DNA of 64,000 nucleotides, taken from the NCBI RefSeq assembly GCF_000238075.1, contig NZ_JH414505.1:1-64000 (forward strand). The letters run 5' to 3'. Shown in pieces: positions 35,824-45,120 of this stretch. The notes beneath the pieces are model-generated. The model worked only from the letters and a program-made list of their open reading frames with translations. It was not told where the DNA came from and ran no database searches. This stretch comes from Oribacterium asaccharolyticum ACB7 (GTDB lineage Bacteria; Bacillota; Clostridia; Lachnospirales; Lachnospiraceae). The translations under genes were made by a program, and so were the position numbers. Within the stretch, counting starts at the first letter, position 1; each line of letters begins with the position of its first letter.

Positions 35824-36831
35824 CTACCTCCTTTTTCTTAGCTTCCTAAAAGCGGATGTACATAAACGATGTATTTTAGGACAGCGAGAAGATAATGAAT
35901 GGCGTAAATGATAGAAAACCCAATACAGAACATCTTCTAAGGGATTATACACTATTTTTATCCTTCCACCACCATAAGAATTATATAATCTTTTCCATTC
36001 CATATTTGTATAGAGCCCTTGACTCAAGATTGGTCTGGATGCGTAGGAAGCAAAAGGCGATTTTAAGATATTGACCTGCATCGTGTCGGCAGAGAGAAAA
36101 ACAAAGTTCTCCGCAATCGTTTTTTCAAAATCCAGCCATTCTTCCGAACTGAATCTTTCCCTGTTGTAAAAGTGCTGAAGGTGCCCCTTCTTTCTAAGAT
36201 ACGCCACCCAGATGTACTGCTCCGCCCCCATGTTATCCTCTACTCTTGGAATTTTCTCTCCGTCTCGGATACGCAAGCTACTATAATCCTCCAGGGGAAT
36301 AGAGAAAAGATCCAAGAGGTCTGTTTGCAAACCGGCGTAAATCCAATCACAGATATTGTAGGGATAGGCCAACTTGGTTCTACGATAGTTGTAACAGGGT
36401 AAAACCAAGACCCTCTCTTGAAAGAAGCAATAATTCTCCGTAGCATGGTCTTCATAACGATTAAAATACTTAAGAATATCCTCCCCATAAAAAACCATAT
36501 CGGAGCGAAGCTTCACGGCATATTTCCTTTGGCAAAGCGCAAGGCCTTTCCGACTCGTGATAATCTCATGATTTACGGTATGAAAATAACTCTTTCCATC
36601 CGGACGAATAATGGAGTAGGTTTCAATCGGAGAGGAAAAGCAGACCAGATCATGAGGAATATCTTGAATATCCTGCCCTTCCCAAGTGGACAAGATGATT
36701 TCTGCGTGGGGAAAATAACGCCTGATGCTTTCGCAGGCCTTTCGAGTGAAATTTTCTCCCGAATCCTTATCTATAGCAATATTTCCCTGTACCACAAAGC
36801 TTAAATCCCTGTCAGAAATCTTATTTTCCAT
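35824..36831 (-). CDS. WavE-like glycan synthesis protein, copy 3
   Basis: A 335-residue protein of the WavE (lipopolysaccharide synthesis) type, a GT-A-like glycosyltransferase group. Shared marks with the next two genes: FVVQGNIAI near the start, EIILSTWEG, VKLRSD (DxD-like region), CDWIYAG and EQYIWVAYL. It would add a sugar to the surface glycan. The C-terminus (from about 290) is basic and could rest on the membrane. Last of three tandem paralogues; it overlaps its neighbour by 11 bases. Confidence 0.82.
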   Translation of the reverse strand: MENKISDRDLSFVVQGNIAIDKDSGENFTRKACESIRRYFPHAEIILSTWEGQDIQDIPHDLVCFSSPIETYSIIRPDGKSYFHTVNHEIITSRKGLALCQRKYAVKLRSDMVFYGEDILKYFNRYEDHATENYCFFQERVLVLPCYNYRRTKLAYPYNICDWIYAGLQTDLLDLFSIPLEDYSSLRIRDGEKIPRVEDNMGAEQYIWVAYLRKKGHLQHFYNRERFSSEEWLDFEKTIAENFVFLSADTMQVNILKSPFASYASRPILSQGLYTNMEWKRLYNSYGGGRIKIVYNPLEDVLYWVFYHLRHSLSSRCPKIHRLCTSAFRKLRKRR

Positions 36832-37831
36832 TCCCTATCCTCTTCAGCACTTCATAAAGCTTTCTAAACTTCGTCTTTTTCAAACTGCGTAAAAGCACGC
36901 TTAGTTTGAAAAGCAAATTTTCAAAAAGATCGGATTTCTCCTTTTCATTTCCGTAACAATGACGGTTATAAAAACAAAGCCAGTCATTTTCCGTATAAAG
37001 ACCGGCATTGGAAAAAGCCGTATAGGCCCCATATCCTGTATTTTTCACCTTCATCGAATAGACATTGGCGTGTTTCGCCGTTACAAAAATACAGCAATTC
37101 GCATAGCTTCTTTCGGAATCTTCCAGATTTTCTTCCGTTAAGGCATAGCCGTTTTCTATCTCCACTTCCCGAAATTTTTTCAAGAAGGAAATCCACAGAT
37201 ACTGTTCATTCCCAAAATTGTCCACCATAGGATAAGTGCCGTCTTCCTGCCTGTTTCTAAGGTCTTTTTCTTCGATAAGCGGGATATCCCAAAGATTAAG
37301 TACATCCTCCTTAAGACCAAAGAAAAACCAATCACAAAGATAATACGGAAAAGGGAGTAATCTCTTAGGATTCGCGGAACAGAGCGTCACAATTCTATGT
37401 CGTAAGGCTCGACTATAGGGCTCTCGGATTTCCGCGTTATATTTACAGTAATAGGACAAAAATCCCAGACCTTCCAGCTTCAAGTCACTTCTTAGCTTAC
37501 AGACATACTTTCTTGTAGCAAGCTGAATCCCGTTTTTCGTGGAAACAATCTGACGATTAATGTTCATGGGATAGCGGTCTGAACCGTTATCCATTTTTTC
37601 AGGAAGTCGAAAAATAAAATTTCCCGGATCGGCACTTTCTATCAACTTGTCATAGTCCAAGCCTTCCGTGTTCGCTCCTTCCCAGGTAGAGAGGATAATT
37701 TCACTTCCCGGAGCGAATTTTCTGATGCTCTTGCACACTGCCTCGGTATACTCCGGAAAAATAGGTCCCTGGATAACGAAACTGATTTCTTCTGTCCGGA
37801 TATCATCTTTCAGATTATTTCTTTGCTCCAT
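36821..37831 (-). CDS. WavE-like glycan synthesis protein, copy 2
   Basis: A 336-residue WavE-type protein: SFVIQGPIFPEYTEAVC, EIILSTWEGANTE, VCKLRSDLKLEG, CDWFFFGLKED, NEQYLWISFLKK. Its layout matches the copies on either side in order and spacing, but the sequences differ by roughly half or more, so the three are old duplicates that probably use different sugars or acceptors. GAGGATCAC precedes the ATG. Overlaps the first copy's 3' end by 17 bases. Confidence 0.82.
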   Translation of the reverse strand: MEQRNNLKDDIRTEEISFVIQGPIFPEYTEAVCKSIRKFAPGSEIILSTWEGANTEGLDYDKLIESADPGNFIFRLPEKMDNGSDRYPMNINRQIVSTKNGIQLATRKYVCKLRSDLKLEGLGFLSYYCKYNAEIREPYSRALRHRIVTLCSANPKRLLPFPYYLCDWFFFGLKEDVLNLWDIPLIEEKDLRNRQEDGTYPMVDNFGNEQYLWISFLKKFREVEIENGYALTEENLEDSERSYANCCIFVTAKHANVYSMKVKNTGYGAYTAFSNAGLYTENDWLCFYNRHCYGNEKEKSDLFENLLFKLSVLLRSLKKTKFRKLYEVLKRIGNGK

Positions 37832-38708
37832 GTGATCCTCTTTTTATCTTCTTGATGCGTCCAAATATCGTTCCGCTTAATCCTTGTAAAAAGTGAAAAG
37901 CAAGAAATTGCTTCACTTGTTTCCCCGGCTCCTGAAAACTGATCCAATCGGAAAAGCTGATGACATAGTGCTTGATGCAAACCGTATAAAAGTCATTCAG
38001 TCCGGGATATTTCGTACAGAAAATTCCGGACTTTCTGTTGGGTATAATCAAAAAATCATCTCGAAGTGTGCTTTTGTAGATTGTATCTCGATACGATGCC
38101 GCATCGGAAAAAAAGACAGGAAGCTCGAGATTTTCTTTTTTTCTGATAAACTGTCCCAGCAAATATTCTTCTCCCAGAATATCTCTTTCTTTTAACATAC
38201 CGTTCTCATATAAGGGAATATCCCAAAGCTTAAGCATCTTTTCTTTTGGTGCAAAAAACCAAAAATCACAAAGACTGAGTTGATTCAGAAATTCCCCCCA
38301 TGGATTTCTGGGTTCAAAGCAGGCTATATTCTGCTCCCTCCCATACTTCTCATAGAAACGTAAAAAAGATAGATCCCGTAATAAGGAATCGGAACGAAGC
38401 TTCATCACATATTCTCTTCCCGCCTCTCTTATCCCCTGCAGGGTCGAAATGAGCTGGCGATTAAAATTATTTCTTACAGCACTCTTCTCTCTTCCCTCAT
38501 ACTGAGAATCCAAGGCTCCGGGGTCTTTGTTTTCCAGGACTTTATCATAAGGAATCCCTTGGTAATTGCTGTTTTCCCATGTGGAAAGGATGATTTCCGC
38601 ACCGGGAAGCAATGCGCGAATGCTCTCGCACACTTCCTTGGTCCCTCTCCCCTCATCCGGGACTATCGCCCCCTGTACTACTACCGTAATCTTTTCGCTA
38701 CTAATCAA
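37815..38708 (-). CDS. WavE-like glycan synthesis protein, copy 1
   Basis: A 297-residue WavE-type protein: TVVVQGAIVPDEGRGTKEVC, EIILSTWENSN, VMKLRSDSLLRD, CDFWFFAPKEK, GEEYLLGQFIRK. It is the shortest and most divergent of the three, with CDF for CDW and EEY for EQY. It starts at TTG 38708 with GGAG six bases ahead. First of the three in transcription order, separated from the O-antigen-ligase-like gene by 67 bases. Confidence 0.8.
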   Translation of the reverse strand: MISSEKITVVVQGAIVPDEGRGTKEVCESIRALLPGAEIILSTWENSNYQGIPYDKVLENKDPGALDSQYEGREKSAVRNNFNRQLISTLQGIREAGREYVMKLRSDSLLRDLSFLRFYEKYGREQNIACFEPRNPWGEFLNQLSLCDFWFFAPKEKMLKLWDIPLYENGMLKERDILGEEYLLGQFIRKKENLELPVFFSDAASYRDTIYKSTLRDDFLIIPNRKSGIFCTKYPGLNDFYTVCIKHYVISFSDWISFQEPGKQVKQFLAFHFLQGLSGTIFGRIKKIKRGSHGAKK

Positions 38709-38775
38709 TGTTCACTCCTATATTTCTAAAGTGAGAAATAAGTCTATCCAATGGTTACCACCCTACCAATAAACT

Positions 38776-40008
38776 TTAAATCTCTTTCTCTCGCCCCCTA
38801 TAATATAAAATTCCAAATAATATCCAGAATACGGAATACCAAGTCACACCAAAAAATAATCCGTTCCATAAAAGTAAGACAAAAGCCTGCTGCAAGATAA
38901 AGCTATTATTTTCTTTTCTTTTCGATAATTTTATAGCAAAAAAGAATAATGCGCAAATAACACTTATTCCAAGAAATAAACCGCATTGTGCAAAAAGTTC
39001 CAAGTACATACTATGAGGCGTAACATAAGGATATGGATATTCCAAATAAGTAAGAATTGCCTTGCTCCCCCCTATACCCACTCCTATTAAAGGGGATTTC
39101 ATTATTTGAATTAAAGCTCCTTGCCAAGCAATCATTCTATCCGATCCATTAGCATTTAAAGCATTTCCCGGCGCTATAATCATATTTAAAATTCGATTTT
39201 GATTGAAAATTGGAATACTTCGAATTTCCTCCTTGAATAATAGAAAAAGTAAGATTGTCATAGCTCCCATCGCTGTCACAAAAAAAAGCGCATACAGTGC
39301 ATTCTTTTTTGCAAAAAAACTCGATTTTCGAGAAAAGTAATTCCAAATATAGACAAGAAAATAAAGCATTAAGAAAGCAAATGGTCCCTTGCTTCTTCCT
39401 GCAAAAAAACTAAACACTATTGAAAGTAAAGCTGGCATCCTATAATATATGGGCTCTTCATCCGAGTTTACCCAATACACAATACTCACAAGACCCATAA
39501 GTCCAAAATCATTGGGATTCTGCAAGAAACCGCCAAATCTAATATTCCCTAAAAGATAAAGATATTTTCGTATTGGCATCAGCCCAAAAGCTTCTGTAAA
39601 AAAAGAAAGACTTGCTACAAGCGCTGTAGACCTTGCAATCCACTTTAATAAATAATCTCCCAGTCTATTTTTTTCAGTTAAATAGGCACAGTAAAAAAAT
39701 AAAAATAGGCTCAAATAACACGCAAATTCATATGCAACTCTCTTTAGTCTCAAAGGACTACCTATATAAAACGGAGTCCAACAAATAGCTAGAATCGTTA
39801 AATAAACCAGAATCACAAGAAATAATACTACGATTTTAGGTATAGCAAACCTTCCCATATTCATATTAAACAAAATAATCAGAATTAACGCTATTGGTAT
39901 TCCGATAGCCCAGATCCTGTCAATTCGAACTGCTCCGGCTTCAAACTGTAAAGAAAACGCTAATAAAATAAGAAGAATTTCAAAAATCCTTCTATGCTTA
40001 GACATCAT
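38776..40008 (-). CDS. O-antigen ligase/polymerase-like membrane protein
   Basis: A 410-residue integral membrane protein with about eleven helices. A large loop near residues 270-330 contains IMIAPGNALNANGSDRMIAWQGALIQIMKSPLIGVGIG, here given in parts: GSDRMIAWQGALI and SPLIGVGIG are the Wzy_C (O-antigen ligase/polymerase) signature, followed by the His in TPHSMYLELFAQCG. It would polymerise or transfer the glycan outside the membrane. Start ATG 40008 follows GGAG; it overlaps the upstream glycosyltransferase stop by 11 bases. Confidence 0.86.
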   Translation of the reverse strand: MMSKHRRIFEILLILLAFSLQFEAGAVRIDRIWAIGIPIALILIILFNMNMGRFAIPKIVVLFLVILVYLTILAICWTPFYIGSPLRLKRVAYEFACYLSLFLFFYCAYLTEKNRLGDYLLKWIARSTALVASLSFFTEAFGLMPIRKYLYLLGNIRFGGFLQNPNDFGLMGLVSIVYWVNSDEEPIYYRMPALLSIVFSFFAGRSKGPFAFLMLYFLVYIWNYFSRKSSFFAKKNALYALFFVTAMGAMTILLFLLFKEEIRSIPIFNQNRILNMIIAPGNALNANGSDRMIAWQGALIQIMKSPLIGVGIGGSKAILTYLEYPYPYVTPHSMYLELFAQCGLFLGISVICALFFFAIKLSKRKENNSFILQQAFVLLLWNGLFFGVTWYSVFWILFGILYYRGREKEI

Positions 40009-41131
40009 TTTTATCTCCACTTCTACCCGCTGTATCCATGAAATCAACAATACTCCTTGCTGAATTTCTCCAGCTTATTTCCTCCATATATTCCTGTATT
40101 GCATCTTTCGTAGAATGAATCCAGTCCGGATTTTGACAAACTCTTTCCATTGCTGTTGCCAAAGATTCTACATCTCCGGCTTCTACCAAAAGCCCTGTTT
40201 TCTCGTTAACTTGTTCCTTAAGTCCTCCTGTATTTGAGACAATGGCAGGAATTCCAAACTGATACCCAATCAAAACAGGGCCGGACTGTGTTGCGTCCAA
40301 ATAGGGTAAAACCAATACAAGATTATTCCCCAGAAAATAATCTCCTACCTCTTCATCTGCTATCCACTGATTTACAATTGTGCAATCTGATAAATCCCTG
40401 CTTAATTCCAAATAGGGAGAAAAGTCACCATTCCCCACTATAGATAAACTACACTTTGCAAAATTCTGTTTTACTTTTTGATATGCCTTCAGTAAAACTT
40501 CTATTCCCTTATATTTCTCAATTCTTCCAAAAAACAAAAAATTAACGTAATCAGAAGGAGTGGCGAGTTTAGAAACTCCCGTTCCCCTTACATTCTGCGG
40601 TCCGAGCGGAACATAACAAACCGGTTTGTTTCCATGGTACTGTTCTTCTACGATCATTTTTGAGTTTTCACTATGTACGACAATACAATCCGCTTTATCG
40701 TATATATCTTGTAGCTCAGCGATCTTAGCCAAGATTTTGGTTCTGTCACCGGAATGAGGAATGGGGTCATGATTCACAACAGCTATTTTCTCCTTGGGAA
40801 ATAAACGGTTAATTCTACTTGTCAGTATCGATACCATTGGACAATAAATGAAACGAATTCCATATTCTTGAAGTGATTTTTTGATTTTCTTTCCGACTGT
40901 AAGGCGAAAGAAAAAGAGTTGCAGGAATAAGGTGAATATATTGGCTGAAGAATCAATCCAAATCAGTTTTTCAAAAGAAAAGTCTTCCCAATCCGCTTTA
41001 TTACTGATGTCTTTAGATAAAATAGCTATAACTTTATAACCGTTTAGAGAAAAAGCCTTTGCCATCTCGAGTGCATCAATCGGCCCCCCGCCTTTTCTCC
41101 CCGTATAATTTACCAGTATCACTTCTTCCAT
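39998..41131 (-). CDS. Glycosyltransferase family 4 (GT-B)
   Basis: A 377-residue GT-B enzyme. N-terminal GRKGGGPIDALEMAKAF is a donor/acceptor loop; the C-terminal half has FFGRIEKYKGIEVLLKAY, SIVGNGDF, and the late GPVLIGYQFGIPAIVSNTGG. The second Glu of the E-x7-E motif is not clear (ATQSGPVLIGY), which is seen in some family members. It would add a sugar to the lipid-linked unit. GGAGG is eleven bases ahead of the ATG. Confidence 0.86.
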   Translation of the reverse strand: MEEVILVNYTGRKGGGPIDALEMAKAFSLNGYKVIAILSKDISNKADWEDFSFEKLIWIDSSANIFTLFLQLFFFRLTVGKKIKKSLQEYGIRFIYCPMVSILTSRINRLFPKEKIAVVNHDPIPHSGDRTKILAKIAELQDIYDKADCIVVHSENSKMIVEEQYHGNKPVCYVPLGPQNVRGTGVSKLATPSDYVNFLFFGRIEKYKGIEVLLKAYQKVKQNFAKCSLSIVGNGDFSPYLELSRDLSDCTIVNQWIADEEVGDYFLGNNLVLVLPYLDATQSGPVLIGYQFGIPAIVSNTGGLKEQVNEKTGLLVEAGDVESLATAMERVCQNPDWIHSTKDAIQEYMEEISWRNSARSIVDFMDTAGRSGDKNDV

Positions 41132-41228
41132 CGACAGCTTAACCTCCCTAAATCTACCTAGACAGCATCATTCCCCAATGTAGTATTATCTGATTTTCTT
41201 GAAGTAAAATCTATTACTGAGATGTTAA

Positions 41229-42311
41229 CTACAATAATTTTTGCAATGTTTTTTGAATCACCGCTTTTCTATCAAAATACTTTACCATTCTCTCACGTCC
41301 GGCTTTTCCCATCAGTTCTCTTTCTCTCTCACTTAATTGCATCATCTTTTTCATGCATACATACAAAGAATCAGCATTTCCGGCTTCACTTAAATAGCCG
41401 CTTATTCCATCCGTAACCGCTTCCTTGCATCCCGGTATAGCAGAGGTAATGATTGGTCTTCCACTTGCTGCACACTCCAGATTCGTATTCGACATCCCTT
41501 CATGCCAAGAAGGAAGGATTGCACACTGGCAATTCTCAATAAATGGCTTTACATTGGATTGGAATCCATGGTAGTGAATCCAGCCTTCCTTCTCATACTG
41601 TCGAATTTCATCTTGGTAATCTTCTTCCAATCCCCCTACAATATCTAAAACACAATCATAGTTTTCATCCCTTAGTCTTTTCATTGCAAAAAGCAATTCA
41701 TCTATGCCTTTCTCCTTCATTACTCTTCCCATAAATAAAAAGGAAAATCCTATAGCGTTTTCAGGATAAGGAAGTACAGAAAAGGTATCCAAGTTAACAC
41801 CGGCGCCGTGAAGGACACATGCTTGCGTCTTTCTTATTATTCTTTCTTTCAGAAAAATATTTCTGTTGGCCTTATTTTCAAAAAAAACCACGTCCGCTTT
41901 TCTTAGCGCAAGTTTATATAAAAAAGACACAAACTTCCGTAATAATTTCCCTTTTTCAAAAGCGGTTCCCAAACCTGTTACATTAACGGCATAGGGTAAA
42001 TTCCCCCAAGCTGCAACAATTCCACTATATATATTGGGTTTAATTGTATAAGTGATGATTTTGTTTGGTTTTATTTTTTTGATAAGGGCTGCATACTTTA
42101 AAATAAGTTTCAAGTCGGAAAAAGGGTTGATTCCTCTTCGATCAACCGGAACATGATGAATTTTACATCCCAAACTTTTCAAAGCAGAAATATACTCGCC
42201 TTCAGGAAGTGCAATATGCACTTCCCGATGCTTTATCAACTCAATAATCAACTCTTTCCTAAACAGATACAGTCCAACATCGGAATTGGCTAAAATCAGT
42301 ATTTTATCCAT
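41229..42311 (-). CDS. Glycosyltransferase family 4 (WbpH/PglA-like)
   Basis: A 360-residue GT-B enzyme. The start KILILANSDVGLYLFRKELI and NVTGLGTAFEKG are typical of transferases that follow a PglC-type initiator (for example PglA-like). The C-terminal part has FLFMGRVMKEKGIDELL, and SWHEGMSNTNLECAASGRP as the E-x7-E motif. It likely adds the second sugar to the lipid-linked first sugar. It overlaps the sugar-transferase gene by 8 bases, strongly suggesting that the two act in succession. Confidence 0.88.
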   Translation of the reverse strand: MDKILILANSDVGLYLFRKELIIELIKHREVHIALPEGEYISALKSLGCKIHHVPVDRRGINPFSDLKLILKYAALIKKIKPNKIITYTIKPNIYSGIVAAWGNLPYAVNVTGLGTAFEKGKLLRKFVSFLYKLALRKADVVFFENKANRNIFLKERIIRKTQACVLHGAGVNLDTFSVLPYPENAIGFSFLFMGRVMKEKGIDELLFAMKRLRDENYDCVLDIVGGLEEDYQDEIRQYEKEGWIHYHGFQSNVKPFIENCQCAILPSWHEGMSNTNLECAASGRPIITSAIPGCKEAVTDGISGYLSEAGNADSLYVCMKKMMQLSERERELMGKAGRERMVKYFDRKAVIQKTLQKLL

Positions 42312-43050
42312 TGCTTGACTCTTTCTCTTGCTCCGGTTTTGTTCCGCGAAACTCCGTCATGGTTACACCGGATGCATCTGCAATTCCATCTCTTTTTAAA
42401 ACACGGAAAATGGTTTCTCCTATTATTTTCAAATCTCCGCAAAATGTGATATTGTCCACATATTCCGTATCATATTGAAATTTTTCTTCCCAACTCAGTG
42501 AATTTCTTCCCCTTATTTGCGCAAGTCCGGTTAGGCCCGGTCTTACTTCATGCCTTCTGGCTTGCTCCGCATTATATAGAGGCAAGTATTTAACCAGAAG
42601 GGGCCTTGGACCAATTAACGACATTTCTCCTTTAATAATATTAAAAAGTTCCGGTAATTCATCAAGTGAAGTGGATCGAAGCATTTTCCCAAAAGGAGTT
42701 AGTCTCCTTTCATCCGGCAATAAATTTCCATTCTCATCTCTTTGTTCTGTCATTGTCCTAAACTTGTATAGTTTGAAAATTTTCCCATTTTTTCCGGGTC
42801 TATCTTGTTCAAAAAAAACCGGTGTTCCCAAAAAGAGACGAACCAAAACGCAAAGTAGAAAAATAAGGGGCGAAAAAACAAGAGAAGCAGCCACCGCTAA
42901 AAAACAATCCAGCGGTCTTTTCACAAAGTTTTCGTACATCCTCTTGTTTTTCTTTTTTCTCTCTTCCAACATATCAAGAACAAAGGCTATTCCGGCAGCA
43001 CATATTGAGATAAATAGGATTCCCTTTATGATTTTCACTATAAACTTCAT
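42304..43050 (-). CDS. Initiating phosphoglycosyltransferase (PglC/EpsL-like)
   Basis: A 248-residue bacterial sugar transferase of the short monotopic class. Hydrophobic N-terminus (about 4-26) then the core: KRPLDCFLAV (re-entrant helix), PVFFEQDRPGKNGKIF with the Asp-Arg, LYKFRTM, STSLDELPELFNIIKGEM (Asp-Glu catalytic pair), and SLIGPRPLL. It transfers a phosphosugar from a UDP-sugar to undecaprenyl phosphate, beginning the repeat unit. Adjacent aminotransferase and acyltransferase genes suggest the first sugar is a diamino/acylamino 6-deoxy sugar such as bacillosamine. C-terminal tail is Glu/Lys-rich. Confidence 0.9.
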   Translation of the reverse strand: MKFIVKIIKGILFISICAAGIAFVLDMLEERKKKNKRMYENFVKRPLDCFLAVAASLVFSPLIFLLCVLVRLFLGTPVFFEQDRPGKNGKIFKLYKFRTMTEQRDENGNLLPDERRLTPFGKMLRSTSLDELPELFNIIKGEMSLIGPRPLLVKYLPLYNAEQARRHEVRPGLTGLAQIRGRNSLSWEEKFQYDTEYVDNITFCGDLKIIGETIFRVLKRDGIADASGVTMTEFRGTKPEQEKESSNG

Positions 43051-43121
43051 TGCAGAACCACTCCTATCATAAAAATCTAATTTTTATCATTTGATATTCA
43101 AGTTCGTCCTTAAATAGCCAA

Positions 43122-44405
43122 CTAAGCAAAGGCTCTTTTAATCACTTCCATGATTTTTTCCTGCTCTTCTTCCGTCATCTTATTGTCGGAGGGCAGGCAG
43201 AGTCCTCTTTGGAAGATATCCGCCCCGATATCCATAATCTCTCCTTCATCAATATATGCATTTGTCCGACCTCGTCCATTACCCTCCCGTGTCACAAAGG
43301 AATTCATCCTATAAATCGGCTGCATATGCATAGGTTTCCAGATGGGACGGCTTTCCGCATTGACTCGCGTGAGCATCTCCATGATTTCTTGCGGATTGCT
43401 TTTTCCCTTCTGAGACTGATATAAATATTCTCTTTCTCCGCGCACAATAGGAGACATTGCTTCTTCCTGAATCAAAATGCAACTTAGCCAGAAATTCGGT
43501 TCAGTGTTATTTTTATCATAGGGGTTCATACTAAGTGGTAAATCTCTAAGTCCTTCTCTATATCTATGATAAATCTCTTTCTTTCTTTCGATGTGCTCAT
43601 TAAGATAGGGTAACTGTCCTCGTACTACTCCGGCAATAACATTGGACATTCTATAATTGTATCCAATCTCCTCATGCTCATACCAAGGTGCATCTTCTCT
43701 GGACTGGGTACTCCATTTTCTTACCTTGTCCGCATCCTCCCTTGAGTTTGTCAAAAACATTCCGCCTGAAGAACCGGTGATGATTTTATTGCCGTTAAAA
43801 CTAATGGCGTTATAATCCCCAAAGTTCCCTGTTTCCATCCCTTTATATTTTGCGCCAAAAGATTCAGCCGCATCTTCAATGATAAGAGCATCATGTTTCT
43901 TGGCAATTTCCTTGATTTCCGAAAGTTTACCGGGCGTTCCGTAGAGATGCGCCAAGACAATCAACTTTACATCAGGATAAAGAACAAAAGCCTTCTCCAG
44001 AGCCAAGGGATCCATATTCCAAGTATCCCCTTCCGTATCAATAAATACAGCTTCCCCATCCTCATAGGCGACGGGATTAACCGAAGCATCAAAAGTCAAA
44101 TCCGAGCAGAATGCCTTTTTCCCCCTAAGAGTTCCTTCATGCGGTTTCGCCTGCCCATAGAGCTTTTCCCCTGCAAGCTTTGTCGCAAGGTGTAAGGCCG
44201 CTGTACCTGCAGAAAGCGCAACAGCATATTGGCAACCTATTTTTTCCGCAACAAGTCTTTCCAACTCGTTGATATTCTGCCCTACTGTAGACATCCAATT
44301 GCTCTCAAAGGCCTCCTGCATAAACTGCAGTTCCTCCCCATGCATGGTAGGGGAACTGAGCCAAACTCTTTTTTCAAAAGGCTTTATACCATCCAATGAC
44401 TTCAT
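43122..44405 (-). CDS. DegT/DnrJ/EryC1 PLP-dependent sugar aminotransferase
   Basis: A 427-residue aminotransferase. LSSPTMHGEELQFMQEAF at the start, GTAALHLA cofactor loop, LIIEDAAESFGAKYKG (Asp binding PLP nitrogen), and SFNGNKIITGSSGGM with the Schiff-base Lys. Like PglE/EpsN it would convert a 4-keto-6-deoxy aminosugar nucleotide to the 4-amino form, which the neighbouring NeuD/PglD-like protein then acylates. The 4,6-dehydratase partner for that pathway is not in the window unless the Gmd-like protein serves; an unlinked gene is likely. A loop of about 35 residues (near 330-370) is longer than in most relatives. Confidence 0.89.
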   Translation of the reverse strand: MKSLDGIKPFEKRVWLSSPTMHGEELQFMQEAFESNWMSTVGQNINELERLVAEKIGCQYAVALSAGTAALHLATKLAGEKLYGQAKPHEGTLRGKKAFCSDLTFDASVNPVAYEDGEAVFIDTEGDTWNMDPLALEKAFVLYPDVKLIVLAHLYGTPGKLSEIKEIAKKHDALIIEDAAESFGAKYKGMETGNFGDYNAISFNGNKIITGSSGGMFLTNSREDADKVRKWSTQSREDAPWYEHEEIGYNYRMSNVIAGVVRGQLPYLNEHIERKKEIYHRYREGLRDLPLSMNPYDKNNTEPNFWLSCILIQEEAMSPIVRGEREYLYQSQKGKSNPQEIMEMLTRVNAESRPIWKPMHMQPIYRMNSFVTREGNGRGRTNAYIDEGEIMDIGADIFQRGLCLPSDNKMTEEEQEKIMEVIKRAFA

Positions 44406-44470
44406 TCCTTGAAACTCCTTTATCTTTTATGTTCCATTCCCTAAAGTAATCTTAATTATACAGTCCCTGA

Positions 44471-45106
44471 TTACTTTATTTTCTTTGCAGGGCACCCCAC
44501 ATAGGTTCCACTCTCTAAAAGGTCTTTTACTACAACAGAACCTGCCCCTACAATACAGTTTTCACTGATCCGTTTGCCTTGTATTATCTGCATTCCCGTT
44601 CCAAGTTCAGTGCACTGCCCTATTCGACAATTTCCTGAAACATTGACACTTGGATAAATTGTCACAAAATCCTCTATCTCAGTATCATGACCGATTGTAC
44701 AATCCAGATTCACTATAGCATGATTACCGATTTTTATATTTACAGTCACAATACTTCCTGCACAAATAATCGTTCCCATTCCTATAGTAACTTTTTCCGA
44801 GATAATAACAGACGGATCGATTAGGCTCGCAAAGATAACTTGACTATTTTTAAATTTATCTATTACTTTTTTTCTTACCTTTGCTGTTCCGATGGCACAG
44901 ACTGCATAAACTTCACCAAGACTTGTAAGATAATCACAGTCTCCCAGAACTTTATACTCATTTTCGCGTTTTCCTAAAAGCAGGGCATTATCATCTATAA
45001 AGCCTTTCAGATTCCAGCTTGGGCTAATTGCATTAATTCTTTCCACAAGCCATGCAACTTCTCTTCCAAATCCACCTGCCCCTATAATATATAAATCTTT
45101 CATCAT
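44471..45106 (-). CDS. NeuD/PglD-type sugar N-acyltransferase
   Basis: A 211-residue two-domain protein: an N-terminal nucleotide-sugar-binding Rossmann-like part (DLYIIGAGGFGREVAWLVE, LKGFIDDN), then a left-handed beta-helix of hexapeptide repeats (about 95-205: IGMGTIICAGSIVTVNIKIG, GNHAIVNLDCTIGHD with the catalytic His). It would transfer an acyl group from acyl-CoA to the 4-amino group of the sugar. It lies between the aminotransferase gene and acyl-CoA genes (hydroxybutyryl-CoA dehydrogenase, thiolase). Two adjacent ATGs are possible starts. Confidence 0.88.
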   Translation of the reverse strand: MMKDLYIIGAGGFGREVAWLVERINAISPSWNLKGFIDDNALLLGKRENEYKVLGDCDYLTSLGEVYAVCAIGTAKVRKKVIDKFKNSQVIFASLIDPSVIISEKVTIGMGTIICAGSIVTVNIKIGNHAIVNLDCTIGHDTEIEDFVTIYPSVNVSGNCRIGQCTELGTGMQIIQGKRISENCIVGAGSVVVKDLLESGTYVGCPAKKIK

Positions 45107-45120
45107 ACTTCAACATATCC

